NCBI RefSeq assembly: GCF_000732195.1
Contig: NZ_JNNU01000008.1
Span: forward strand, 124,001-188,000
Reading direction: 5' to 3'
Length of the DNA stretch: 64,000 nucleotides
Origin: Neorhizobium vignae
GTDB taxonomy: Bacteria > Pseudomonadota > Alphaproteobacteria > Rhizobiales > Rhizobiaceae
The position numbers were made by a program, and so were the translations under genes. Position 1 is the stretch's first letter, and each line of letters opens with the position of its first letter. Below, one piece after another: positions 25,621 to 32,612 of the stretch. The notes under the pieces were generated by a model that saw nothing but the letters and a program-made list of their open reading frames with translations, had not been told where the DNA came from and ran no database searches.

Positions 25621-25937
25621 CTGCCGACAACACCCAATCTGGTGCGTGCGATACAATGCGCCGGCGGGTGCGCAGCACGTCGCGGGCGATTGTCAGTTCA
25701 TGGGTGGGTGTGCGAATATCCCGCGTGGCGTCATGGAGGACGAGGTCGTCGAGATGGACCAGGTCACCGTCGATCCACAGCGAGGCGCAGGCGTCGGTGA
25801 ATTGGCTGCGCCTCGATAAAGCCTTGCCCGACCGGCGAGCGGGCGATGCGTTCGTCCAAGCGCGCAAGCGCGATGCCGGCGTCGAAAGCCGGTCGCATTA
25901 GGGCGCTCATGCTGATTTTCGCGAGATCGTAAGTCAT
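25621..25937 (-). pseudogene. RHE_PE00001-family (DUF1612-like) protein, N-terminal relic with frameshift
   Basis: The frame starts at 25937 with MTYDLAKISMSALMRPAFDA and GIALARLDERIARSPVGQGF, then shifts to another frame near 25800 and continues with FTDACASLWIDGDLVHLDDL, VLHDATRDIRTPTHELTIA and RDVLRTRRRI. These phrases are typical of a protein family common on rhizobial plasmids. It ends at the junction with the quinone-reductase fragment. It marks the left edge of the mobile region and suggests plasmid-type DNA. Confidence 0.75.
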
Positions 25938-26008
25938 TGAAATCATGGTAAATGATTTGCTAAACGAATGCTATCTCGGAGTTATCATTCTTCACTCCTT
26001 ATGATGCA

Positions 26009-26068
26009 CTAGGCCACGCCTAGCCATCGATAAGTACCTATTATCGATGGTTAGCCATCTAAGCCTAG
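26009..26068. promoter_or_regulatory. Nested palindromes upstream of the VapBC-integrase-ATPase cassette
   Basis: Three dyads overlap in 60 bases. CTAGGC-CAC-GCCTAG occupies 26009-26023. CCATCGATAA-GTACCTA-TTATCGATGG, a perfect 10-base stem, occupies 26024-26050. A further TTAGCCAT and GCCTAG copy follows to 26068. They end 61 bases before the antitoxin start. VapB-type complexes bind such dyads cooperatively with their toxin, so this is the probable autoregulatory operator and promoter. A recombination site cannot be excluded. Confidence 0.6.
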
Positions 26069-26128
26069 TTGTTTGCTATCTCACTTCGTAATCGCTATGT
26101 TTGGACGGCAATTCCGATGAGGAACGCC

Positions 26129-26386
26129 ATGTCTGAACCGCAGCTATCTATCCGCAGCAGCAAGGCCCGCGATCTTGCTCACGCGCTTGCCCGCCGAACC
26201 GGCCAGCCAATCAACCGGCTCGTTGAGCTGGCGTTGGAGCATTATGACCAGGAGCTGCGTAGCGACAAGACCCGTTATCCAATGGACGCCGTTTGGGACC
26301 TGGCGGCCGAGGATCGGCGCAACATTCCAGCCGGCGCCACGTCCGCCCACGATGAGTTCTACGATGAGAACGGCCTACCGATGTGA
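26129..26386 (+). CDS. Type II antitoxin, VapB-like (PSK operon/Rv0623 type)
   Basis: This 85-residue protein starts at ATG 26129, six bases after GAGGA. It begins MSEPQLSIRSSKARDLAHAL with TGQPINRLVELALEHYDQEL, a ribbon-helix-helix-like DNA-binding half. A flexible acidic tail, AHDEFYDENGLPM, would bind the toxin. Its ATG-TGA end overlaps the toxin GTG by four bases (GTGA). It is the first gene of a four-gene coupled cassette. Confidence 0.86.
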   Translation: MSEPQLSIRSSKARDLAHALARRTGQPINRLVELALEHYDQELRSDKTRYPMDAVWDLAAEDRRNIPAGATSAHDEFYDENGLPM

Positions 26387-26787
26387 TCGCAGTCGACACT
26401 TCGGTCATCATTGCCATATCTATGAATGAGCCGGAAGCCGCCACGTTCAGACCGCTGATGGGGCGCGAGCCTGTCATCATCGGTTGGCCCACCTTGTTCG
26501 AAGTGCGGATGGTCCTGACTGGCAAAGGTTTTGCCAGCTCAGCAAAAATGATCAGGCAGCTCGCCGAAACGCCGAATGTCTCGACCGTCGCTTTCGACGA
26601 GAAGCATTATCGTGCGGCCGAAGACGCTTTCGAGAGGTTCGGCCGGGGGCGCCATCCAGCTGCCCTCAACATCGGTGACTGCTTTTCCTACGCCGTTGCC
26701 TCGATTGCCAAGGCGCCATTGCTATGCAAGGGGCGTGATTTCAGCCAGACGGATCTGAAGCTACATCCGGCCTCGTCAACAACATGA
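26383..26787 (+). CDS. Type II toxin, VapC PIN-domain ribonuclease
   Basis: This 134-residue PIN protein begins at GTG 26383 (MIAVDTSVIIAISMNEPEA). Catalytic acids are Asp in VDTSVI, Glu in TLFEVRMVL and Asp in LNIGDCFSYAVA; KAPLLCKGRDFSQTDL completes the fold. It is a metal-dependent RNase restrained by the upstream VapB. Its stop overlaps the recombinase start by four bases (ATGA), which is unusual for a toxin gene. Confidence 0.92.
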   Translation: MIAVDTSVIIAISMNEPEAATFRPLMGREPVIIGWPTLFEVRMVLTGKGFASSAKMIRQLAETPNVSTVAFDEKHYRAAEDAFERFGRGRHPAALNIGDCFSYAVASIAKAPLLCKGRDFSQTDLKLHPASSTT

Positions 26788-27929
26788 CTAGCAGTGGCCG
26801 AGGCCCGGTCGACCGGCGCGCTCATGAACTCGACACCATCGCGGCCGTTCTGCCACTGGAGCGGCGTGACGAGCTCGCTGAACTGCTCACTGACCAAGAC
26901 GTCGAGACGCTCCGGCACCTGGTCAACGAGGGCATGGGTGACAACACGCTGCGTGCACTGACCTCCGACCTCGCCTATCTGCAGGCCTGGTCGCTGGCGG
27001 CAACAGGCAAGTCACTGCCCTGGCCGGCCCCGGAAGCTCTACTGTTGAAATTCGTGGCCCATCATTTGTGGGATCCGCAAAAACGCGCCGAGAACCCGGA
27101 TCACGGCATGCCGGCAGACGTCGAGCAAAATCTTCGCGGTCAGGGTTTCTTAAAGGCCATCGGCCCACACGCACCAAATACAGTGCGGCGTCGCCTGGCC
27201 AGCTGGTCGACGCTGACCAAATGGCGTGGGCTCGACGGCGCCTTCGCCTCCCCTGCCCTCAAATCAGCCATTCGGCTGGCAATCCGAGCCGCGCCAAGAC
27301 AACGTCTCCGCAAAAGCGCCAAGGCCGTCACCGGTGACGTGCTGGCTAAATTGCTGGCGACCTGCGCGACCGACAGTCTGCGCGATCTCCGCGACCGGGC
27401 GATCCTGATGGTCGCCTTTGCCTCCGGCGGTCGCCGGCGGAGCGAGATCGCCGGACTGCGCCGCGAGCAGCTAACCGTGGAGGCTTCGATTCCGGACGAA
27501 GGCGGGAGCCCCCTCCCCTCTCTCGCCATCCATCTCGGTCGCACCAAAACCAGCAGCGGCGAGCAGGACGAGATCGTCTATCTGACTGGCCGGCCGGTGG
27601 AGGCGCTGAAGGCCTGGATGACGGCGGCGAAAATCGAGAGCGGGAGCGTGTTCCGGGGGATCGGGCGTTGGGGGACTGTGTCGCGGCACGCACTTGATCC
27701 GCAGTCTGTCAATGCCATCCTCAAGCAGCGGGCGGAGATGGCTGGGCTGGATAGTTCTGATTTCTCAGCCCATGGGCTTCGCTCAGGGTATCTCACGGAA
27801 GCCGCCAATCGCGGCATTCCGCTCCCCGAGGCTATGGAGCAGTCACGGCATCGCTCGGTGCAGCAAGCATCCAGCTACCACAACAACGCCACACGGCGCA
27901 GCGGTAGGGCAGCCCGGCTCATCCCATGA
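26784..27929 (+). CDS. Tyrosine recombinase/integrase
   Basis: This 381-residue integrase has an N-terminal SAM-like core-binding domain (TLRALTSDLAYLQAWSLAAT, NTVRRRLASWSTLTKW) and a C-terminal catalytic domain. The Arg is in VAFASGGRRRSEIAGLRREQ, a Lys in HLGRTKTSSGE, H-x-x-R in DFSAHGLRSGYLTEA, His in SRHRSVQQ, and the Tyr nucleophile in SSYHNNATR. All key residues are present, so it looks active. The gene starts inside the VapC stop, and the ATPase gene starts inside its own stop, so this integrase is embedded in the toxin-antitoxin operon. Confidence 0.92.
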   Translation: MTSSGRGPVDRRAHELDTIAAVLPLERRDELAELLTDQDVETLRHLVNEGMGDNTLRALTSDLAYLQAWSLAATGKSLPWPAPEALLLKFVAHHLWDPQKRAENPDHGMPADVEQNLRGQGFLKAIGPHAPNTVRRRLASWSTLTKWRGLDGAFASPALKSAIRLAIRAAPRQRLRKSAKAVTGDVLAKLLATCATDSLRDLRDRAILMVAFASGGRRRSEIAGLRREQLTVEASIPDEGGSPLPSLAIHLGRTKTSSGEQDEIVYLTGRPVEALKAWMTAAKIESGSVFRGIGRWGTVSRHALDPQSVNAILKQRAEMAGLDSSDFSAHGLRSGYLTEAANRGIPLPEAMEQSRHRSVQQASSYHNNATRRSGRAARLIP

Positions 27930-29140
27930 GTCAGAAAATCCTTGCAATTCTGGAATACAGATCCATAAATGCAAGGATGATCGAACGCAGAATCGAAGCC
28001 AAACTCCTGGATCTCGTTGACGACAGGGCTGCTGTCGCCCTGCTCGGCCCTCGTCAAGTCGGCAAGACGACGCTGGCGATCGATATCGGCAAGACCCGCC
28101 CCTCCATCTATCTGGATTTGGAATCGGAGACGGATCGAGCCAAGCTGTCGGAACCGGAGCTTTATTTGGCAAGTCATGACGACAAGCTGGTCATCCTTGA
28201 TGAGGTTCACCGTCTGCCGAACGTATTCCAAGTCCTACGTGGCTTGATCGATCGCAACCGCCGGGCTGGACGGCGCGCCGGCCAGTTCCTGCTGCTCGGT
28301 TCGGCTTCCATCGATCTTCTCAAACAGTCCGGTGAGACGCTCGCCGGCCGCATCGCTTATCTTGAAATGCAGCCCGTCGACGCACTGGAAGTGTCGGTAG
28401 AGGTCCTCGATAGACTTTGGCTGCGGGGCGGCTTTCCCGATAGTTTCCTTGCTTCCAGCGACCGTGGGAGCATGCGCTGGAGACAGGACTTCATTCGCAC
28501 CTATCTCGAACGAGATATTCCGCTTCTGGGGCCGCGCATCCCCGCCGAAACGCTGAGAAGGTTCTGGACCATGCTGGCACACCACCAGTCCGGACTCCTC
28601 AACGCAGCCGAACTCGCCCGTTCCCTTGGAGTTGATGGCAAGACCGTTGCTTCCTATCTCGATCTTCTCGTCGACCTGCTTCTCGTGCGCCGCCTTGAAC
28701 CCTGGCATGCCAACGTCGGTAAGCGGCTGGTCAAATCACCAAAAATCTATGTAAGGGACAGCGGCATTGCCCATGCGCTTCTCGGACTTGGAAGCGCTGA
28801 ACAACTGCTAGGACATCCAATTGTCGGCTCCAGTTGGGAGGGCTTCGTGATCGAAACACTGATCGCCGCATCGCCTGACGGTACAGCGGCCAACTTCTAC
28901 CGTACAGCGGCCGGCGCCGAAATCGATCTGCTGCTGACCCCTCCAGGCCAAAAACCCTGGGCAATAGAGATCAAGCGAAGTCTATCGCCGAAACTCGAAA
29001 AAGGTTTTTACCTCGCTTGTGAGGATCTCCAGCCGCAAAAACGGATCGTTGTCTATCCTGGTGGAGAGGCCTTTCCTCTCTCAGACGATGTGACCGCGAT
29101 GTCGCTCTCGGCCGCCGGCCGCCTTTTGCTTGACGAATAG
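27926..29140 (+). CDS. AAA ATPase with DUF4143 domain (AAA_14 + PD-(D/E)xK-like C-terminus)
   Basis: This 404-residue protein has Walker A, LLGPRQVGKTT (about residues 39-49), Walker B, LVILDEVHR (about 88-96), and sensor GQFLLLGSASID. The C-terminal DUF4143 region shows AGAEIDLLLTPPG and WAIEIKRS, the E-x-D ... E-x-K pattern of restriction-endonuclease folds. Homologues usually start at the second Met (27977, MIERRIEAK), but ATG 27926 overlaps the integrase stop as ATGA and suggests coupling. Such ATPases are abundant in bacteria and poorly understood. Being co-translated with a toxin-antitoxin pair and a recombinase, it may act on DNA in the same mobile cassette. Confidence 0.9.
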   Translation: MSQKILAILEYRSINARMIERRIEAKLLDLVDDRAAVALLGPRQVGKTTLAIDIGKTRPSIYLDLESETDRAKLSEPELYLASHDDKLVILDEVHRLPNVFQVLRGLIDRNRRAGRRAGQFLLLGSASIDLLKQSGETLAGRIAYLEMQPVDALEVSVEVLDRLWLRGGFPDSFLASSDRGSMRWRQDFIRTYLERDIPLLGPRIPAETLRRFWTMLAHHQSGLLNAAELARSLGVDGKTVASYLDLLVDLLLVRRLEPWHANVGKRLVKSPKIYVRDSGIAHALLGLGSAEQLLGHPIVGSSWEGFVIETLIAASPDGTAANFYRTAAGAEIDLLLTPPGQKPWAIEIKRSLSPKLEKGFYLACEDLQPQKRIVVYPGGEAFPLSDDVTAMSLSAAGRLLLDE

Positions 29141-29389
29141 CAGGATGCTCGTCGGGCGGACAGTATGATCCTCCACCGCGCCAGACCCCCCGAATTAAAC
29201 GGTCTCACCATTTTTCCGGCGATCTCAAACGTGGCGGACAGCGGCGCGCATCGCCCTGCCAGCATCCAACCGCCGAACGCCTCGTTGCGAACCTCCGCCT
29301 CACATGAGGTCTGTCGCGGTTGATGGCGCCGCTTCAAGCGCTGCATCGAGTGCTGACTGAGGGATGTCGGCTTCAGGCATCCCTATGTT
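29141..29389. other. Gene-free spacer after the ATPase
   Basis: No convincing frame is present. A weak hairpin (AGGGATG ... CATCCCT, 7-base stem) lies at about 29360-29384 without a T-run. This could be the end of the cassette transcript. The spacer ends at an outer inverted repeat (29390-29417). Confidence 0.45.
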
Positions 29390-29417
29390 GTTGGTTTCCA
29401 CGCGGAACTGAGCCGGT
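29390..29417 (+). repeat. Outer inverted repeat, left copy
   Basis: A 28-base sequence beginning GTTGGTTTCCACGCGGAACT and ending GAGCCGGT is matched at 27 of 28 positions by the minus strand at 30561-30588. The two copies bracket the IS element a few bases outside its own ends. Such nested ends suggest that the IS sits inside the remains of another mobile element. Confidence 0.75.
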
Positions 29418-29430
29418 GGGGGTGCGGATA

Positions 29431-30107
29431 AAAAGTTGAACAGCTTTTTATGATCAGGCCGAGGCTTTTACGATATTCGACCGGGCTGAGCGATCCCAGC
29501 GATATATTTATGCGCTTCTCATTGTACCAGCGGATATAGGCATCCACCTCGCCGACGAACTGTTCGATTGTCATGGCCTTCCAGTCCCGGGGATAGAAGA
29601 GTTCGGTTTTCTACCGGCCGAAGAAGCCTTCGCACGTGGCGTTGTCTTGCGAGCAACCCTTTCGGGACATCGAGCGAACCAGTTTCGCTTCGCTGATCCG
29701 GGTTAGCCAGCCTGGCCAGCGATAATGAGCTCCGCGATCAGAATGGACGATTGGCCGTTCCTCCCTTCGGTCACGGTCACAATGGCTGCATCCAGCATGG
29801 TGTTGACCAGCCCCGCATCGGGTTGCGTTCCAATCGACCAGCTGATGACCATACCGTCAAAGCAGTCGATGATAGGCGAAAGGTAGACCTTCCCGGCTGG
29901 GATCTGGAACTCGGTGATGTCTGTCAGCCACTTCACGTTCGGCGCTTTCGCATGGAAGTCGCGATTGATTATGTTCTCGGGCGCCGCACTGATTTCTCCC
30001 AGATAGGATCCGAAACGCTTTCGACGGGGTCTTGCGACGACCAAGTGCTCCTGCTTCATCAAGCGCTGGACAACCTTTTCCGAGATTGTCACGCTCTGCC
30101 TGGCCAA
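29431..30107 (-). pseudogene. IS3-family transposase OrfB, broken
   Basis: Recognisable in order on the minus strand are VTISEKVVQRLMKQEHLVVA, PNVKWLTDITEFQIPAGKVY with the first catalytic Asp, SPIIDCFDGMVISWS, then, after a frameshift near 29750, SDRGAHYRWPGWL with the second Asp, MSRKGCSQDNATCEGFFGR and the C-terminal IRWYNEKRINISLGSLSPVE with the Glu. A TAG replaces the Leu codon right after FFGR near 29611. About 100 N-terminal residues are missing. The enzyme is dead but the catalytic blocks are conserved. Confidence 0.85.
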
Positions 30108-30221
30108 CTTTCATCTCCACGACAAGGACCTATAACCCCCGCTTGCCGGATCTCATCGGAATAGCCACGGCGCCAAGATCGACCAACCATGGATGAGCGC
30201 CTCCGGAAAAGCCTCCCTGAC

Positions 30222-30509
30222 TCATGCGGTTAGAGTTCCGCGACCAGGGTAGCCAAGCGCCCTCATCGTCGAAGAGATGCAACGATCGTGAGTGCGGTAA
30301 TGCTCAAGGGCAGCCTGCTTTTGGGCCTCGGAAAATTTTGGCGATCGAGCTACCGCCTGAACACGCAAGTCACGATTCTCGACGTACTCGCGGTACCAAC
30401 CCCTCAGGGCATTCTTTGTTGGATAACCCAACTGACGAATGGTTGCCTTGAGCTTGCCAAGCCGGATGTAGAGCTCAACGGCTCGAAGTCTCTTTGCGTA
30501 GGAATACAT
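30222..30509 (-). pseudogene. IS3-family transposase OrfA, 3' end deleted
   Basis: Ninety-five codons begin LRAVELYIRLGKLKATIRQL, then YPTKNALRGWYREYVENRD, FSEAQKQAALEHYRTHDRC and ISSTMRALGYPGRGTLTA. The helix-turn-helix recognition part is intact, but one codon is lost within GK-LKAT compared with GKRVKAT at 8223-8534. The 3' part that overlaps OrfB is missing. Confidence 0.85.
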
Positions 30510-30560
30510 GAACTACCTCCTGGTGGTCCAAGTTTTCGTCCGCACCCCCTTATGCGTCTA

Positions 30561-30588
30561 ACCGGCTCAGTTCCGCATGGAAACCAAC
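30561..30588 (-). repeat. Outer inverted repeat, right copy
   Basis: This is the inverted partner of 29390-29417 (27 of 28 bases). It lies 16 bases outside the IS end and overlaps the 3' debris of the endolysin pseudogene, whose homology stops a few bases earlier near 30600. Confidence 0.75.
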
Positions 30589-30591
30589 AGT

Positions 30592-31076
30592 GAACGTCTC
30601 GATGTCGTTGCGATCGGCGTAGGCGTTCAGGTTCCGGGTCGACCAGTACCAGAGCGGCACAAGGCCTTCCCATGGATCGGTGTTGACCAGATCTGGCTGC
30701 GCCACGAAATCCGGCGGGTTGAAGCCCTTCTCCCGGCAACAGTTGCAGAGGCTGCATAGTTCGACTTGTCGGCGATCTGAATGGCGGCGCGGCCCCGGTA
30801 GAGGTAGCCATCACCATCGGCTGCCGGCGTATTGCCGAGATCTGTGCGGGTATTATATCGGGCCTGGGCAGCCGTCGGTCCCCAGATTTCCTGATCAAAG
30901 CGGAAAGCTCCGGTTTCGTGCATGAGCTGCGCGAGGTAGTGGGCGACCCGGTGCGGCCGGTTCAGCCCTAGCCCCAGCCCGAACTTTTCAAGCGAGACCA
31001 GGACAGAGTTCATGTTGCCTTCGTTGACACGCGATTTTGCAGCCGCGCGGATCTGCGCGGCAGTGATGACGCTCAT
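30592..31076 (-). pseudogene. Phage-type endolysin/GH19 chitinase-like lysozyme, frameshifted and truncated
   Basis: The start at 31076 (MSVITAAQIRAAAKSRVNEG) follows GAGGA. RVAHYLAQLMHETGAFRFDQ, with the glycoside-hydrolase 19 catalytic Glu, EIWGPTAAQARYNTRTDLGN and GDGYLYRGRAAIQI match phage and prophage GH19 lysozymes. Near 30740 the frame shifts. The continuation, GFNPPDFVAQPDLVNTDPWE and PLWYWSTRNLNAYADRNDI, is in another frame and stops at the outer inverted repeat. It would have degraded peptidoglycan. It is a prophage relic. Confidence 0.85.
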
Positions 31077-31157
31077 AGGAGTGTCCTCTAAATTAAGCTT
31101 CACTCAAGGATGGGTGACTATCGGACGATCTCGGAAAACCAGAGGCATTCGAGACGC

Positions 31158-31268
31158 ATGACTTACGAGTGGGATATCGAACGATTTCTGCAGGCGCAGG
31201 ATCGGAAACGCAGCACGTCCCTCACGCTGCTCTCATTTCTGCCCATCGTTTACTTTTCGATGTTCTAA
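31158..31268 (+). CDS. Possible 36-residue small protein
   Basis: ATG 31158 opens MTYEWDIERFLQAQDRKRST and continues into a hydrophobic end (LTLLSFLPIVYFSMF). The first half recalls the DUF1810 N-terminus (xxYDLxRFxxAQ), but the rest differs; it may be a truncated copy. No strong ribosome site is visible. Confidence 0.25.
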   Translation: MTYEWDIERFLQAQDRKRSTSLTLLSFLPIVYFSMF

Positions 31269-31343
31269 TTCAGCTGTTGCAAACCTGCACTCGACTCCTC
31301 AAGGAGACGGTGCTTATTCGGCCTCATTGATGTGGGGCGTTTG

Positions 31344-31472
31344 ATGCACAGTGACTGGGAATCCACCAAAGCGCGGCGGGCGTATCTGATTGAGTTTGCA
31401 GTCGCGTGGCTGGCAGCTATCGTGGTTGCTGCCGTGCCGATATATGTCGCTATAAAAGCCGGCGCCATTTGA
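31344..31472 (+). CDS. Small single-pass membrane protein (42 residues)
   Basis: ATG 31344 opens MHSDWESTKARRAYLIEFAV followed by AWLAAIVVAAVPIYVAIKAG, a charged start and one strong transmembrane helix. A GTGGGG sequence 10 bases upstream may serve as ribosome site. A Rho-independent terminator follows at 31560-31600. The family is unknown; small membrane peptides in prophage regions are often holin-like or regulatory. Confidence 0.4.
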   Translation: MHSDWESTKARRAYLIEFAVAWLAAIVVAAVPIYVAIKAGAI

Positions 31473-31559
31473 AGTCAGCATGTCGGGAAGACCTAACCCG
31501 TTCGGGTGATGCACTCTCTTTATGGTTGTGCAACTTATTCGATCGCCAAGAGACTGTTG

Positions 31560-31600
31560 AGGGCTCGAACGGGAAAAACGGGCGAGCCCTCTTCTTTTTT
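31560..31600 (+). terminator. Rho-independent terminator
   Basis: AGGGCTCG at 31560-31567 pairs with CGAGCCCT at 31583-31590 and is followed by CTTCTTTTTT. It would stop plus-strand transcription from the small membrane gene at 31344. The 88-base stretch between that gene and the terminator has no frame and could be a 3'-UTR or small RNA. Confidence 0.8.
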
Positions 31601-31680
31601 GAACCTGCTGTACTGCGTCGGGTTGAGGGCCTGCGTTAAGGCGGATCGATGCATGGCCCTTGCATCGCCAACAGCTGTTC

Positions 31681-32136
31681 TTACGGGTTCGGCCAGACGA
31701 TCGGCGTGATGCCGCCGATGAACTCTTCAATGCTCGGCGGTGCGATCTCGCTCGCCTCGACAGCCGCGAGCTGCTGGAACATGTGGCTCAGGGCGGCATC
31801 CCGCCATGCGATGAAGGCTTCCGCCTCAGCTGCCGACGTACGCCCGCCGTCGACGGTCGCACCTGACTGAGCCTCGGGATGGACTGCGCCGATTGTTACC
31901 CCGGTCCGGAGAAAGCCGCGCCACTTCGTCCAGATGTTCGAGACGACTTTCGGCATCGAGTGTGTAGACGCACCGATCGAATTCGGCAGGTTCAAGATGA
32001 GTCTGGCGGTGCCGAAAGCCGCTTGGTCGGACCCCGGTATCGATTGGCTGGTAACACGATAGGTCGTAAGGGTTCGCCTTATTCCAAATTCCGTTTCAGA
32101 GCCTTTAGGAGCCCGTCTAGCTCGGCATTCGAGCAA
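31681..32136 (-). CDS. Hypothetical protein with prophage-type C-terminus
   Basis: The last 50 residues, GRTSAAEAEAFIAWRDAALS and then HMFQQLAAVEASEIAPPSI, EEFIGGITPIVWP, resemble small tail-associated proteins of rhizobial prophages, which end in a similar WRDA...PSIEEF...WP pattern. The N-terminal 65 codons are not recognisable and may be junk joined to it. The whole frame could be a chimera of relics next to the endolysin. Confidence 0.35.
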   Translation of the reverse strand: MLECRARRAPKGSETEFGIRRTLTTYRVTSQSIPGSDQAAFGTARLILNLPNSIGASTHSMPKVVSNIWTKWRGFLRTGVTIGAVHPEAQSGATVDGGRTSAAEAEAFIAWRDAALSHMFQQLAAVEASEIAPPSIEEFIGGITPIVWPNP

Positions 32137-32266
32137 TGCGCCAACATAAGATTGTCAGCACCCGGTCAAGACGTGTCGCTCGTTGGATAGTTGCGGAACC
32201 AATCGAGAGCCTGCGGGTTGTCTGTTCACGGATCTGTGATCCCCGATCCGAGGAAAAGGAACTTCC

Positions 32267-32584
32267 ATGAAAAAGATAATTTTTGCAGCCGCGCTGCTTG
32301 GCGCGTCGACGGTTGTCGCGCTCGCTCAGACGACGCCCGCGCCGAACGCGAACGGCAACACGCCTGCCGTCGCTACACCGGATTCCAAGAACGTCACAGC
32401 TCCGGTCGAGGGCGCTAACAGCTTCACGGAAGGCCAAGCGAAAGACCGCATTGAGAAGGCCGGCTTCTCGGGCGTCAAGGATCTGAAGAAAGACGACAAG
32501 GGCATCTGGACGGCGGCTGGCATGAAAGACGGCAAGGCCGTCAAGATCGCCCTCGACTACCAGGGCAACGTCGTCGCTAAATAA
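32267..32584 (+). CDS. Secreted PepSY-domain protein
   Basis: This 105-residue protein has a signal peptide (MKKIIFAAALLGASTVVALA, cleavage at ALA-QT), a Pro/Ala/Asn linker and a compact domain: NSFTEGQAKDRIEKAGFSGV, KDLKKDDKGIWTAAG, VKIALDYQGNVVAK. This is the short PepSY-like unit found alone in alphaproteobacterial periplasmic proteins. It is followed 28 bases later by the glycine-zipper stress protein, so both may be co-expressed. Confidence 0.85.
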   Translation: MKKIIFAAALLGASTVVALAQTTPAPNANGNTPAVATPDSKNVTAPVEGANSFTEGQAKDRIEKAGFSGVKDLKKDDKGIWTAAGMKDGKAVKIALDYQGNVVAK

Positions 32585-32612
32585 TTTAAACAATAATCTC
32601 AGGGAGATACCC

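Larger units (their letters stand above)
29423..30544 (-). mobile_element. IS3-family element, degenerate copy
   Basis: The terminal inverted repeats are TGCGGATAAAAAGTTGAAC at 29423 and, read on the minus strand from 30544, TGCGGACGAAAACTTGGAC (15 of 19 match). The inner region encodes OrfA and OrfB on the minus strand. Total length is about 1.12 kb, short for the family, because the OrfA-OrfB junction is deleted. No target-site duplication is clear, but the flanks GGGGG and CCCCC extend the inverted repeat by five bases. The start fragment at 8319-8569 is a second copy. Confidence 0.85.

Noticed and set aside
26009..26050. Calling the dyads an attachment site for the recombinase
   Set aside because: The only positive evidence is symmetry and proximity; no second copy marking the other boundary of an element was found in the window.
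31681..32136. L,D-transpeptidase reading of the phage-type frame
   Set aside because: RLILNLPNSIG recalls a transpeptidase phrase, but the catalytic SHGCxR motif is absent and the rest does not align.
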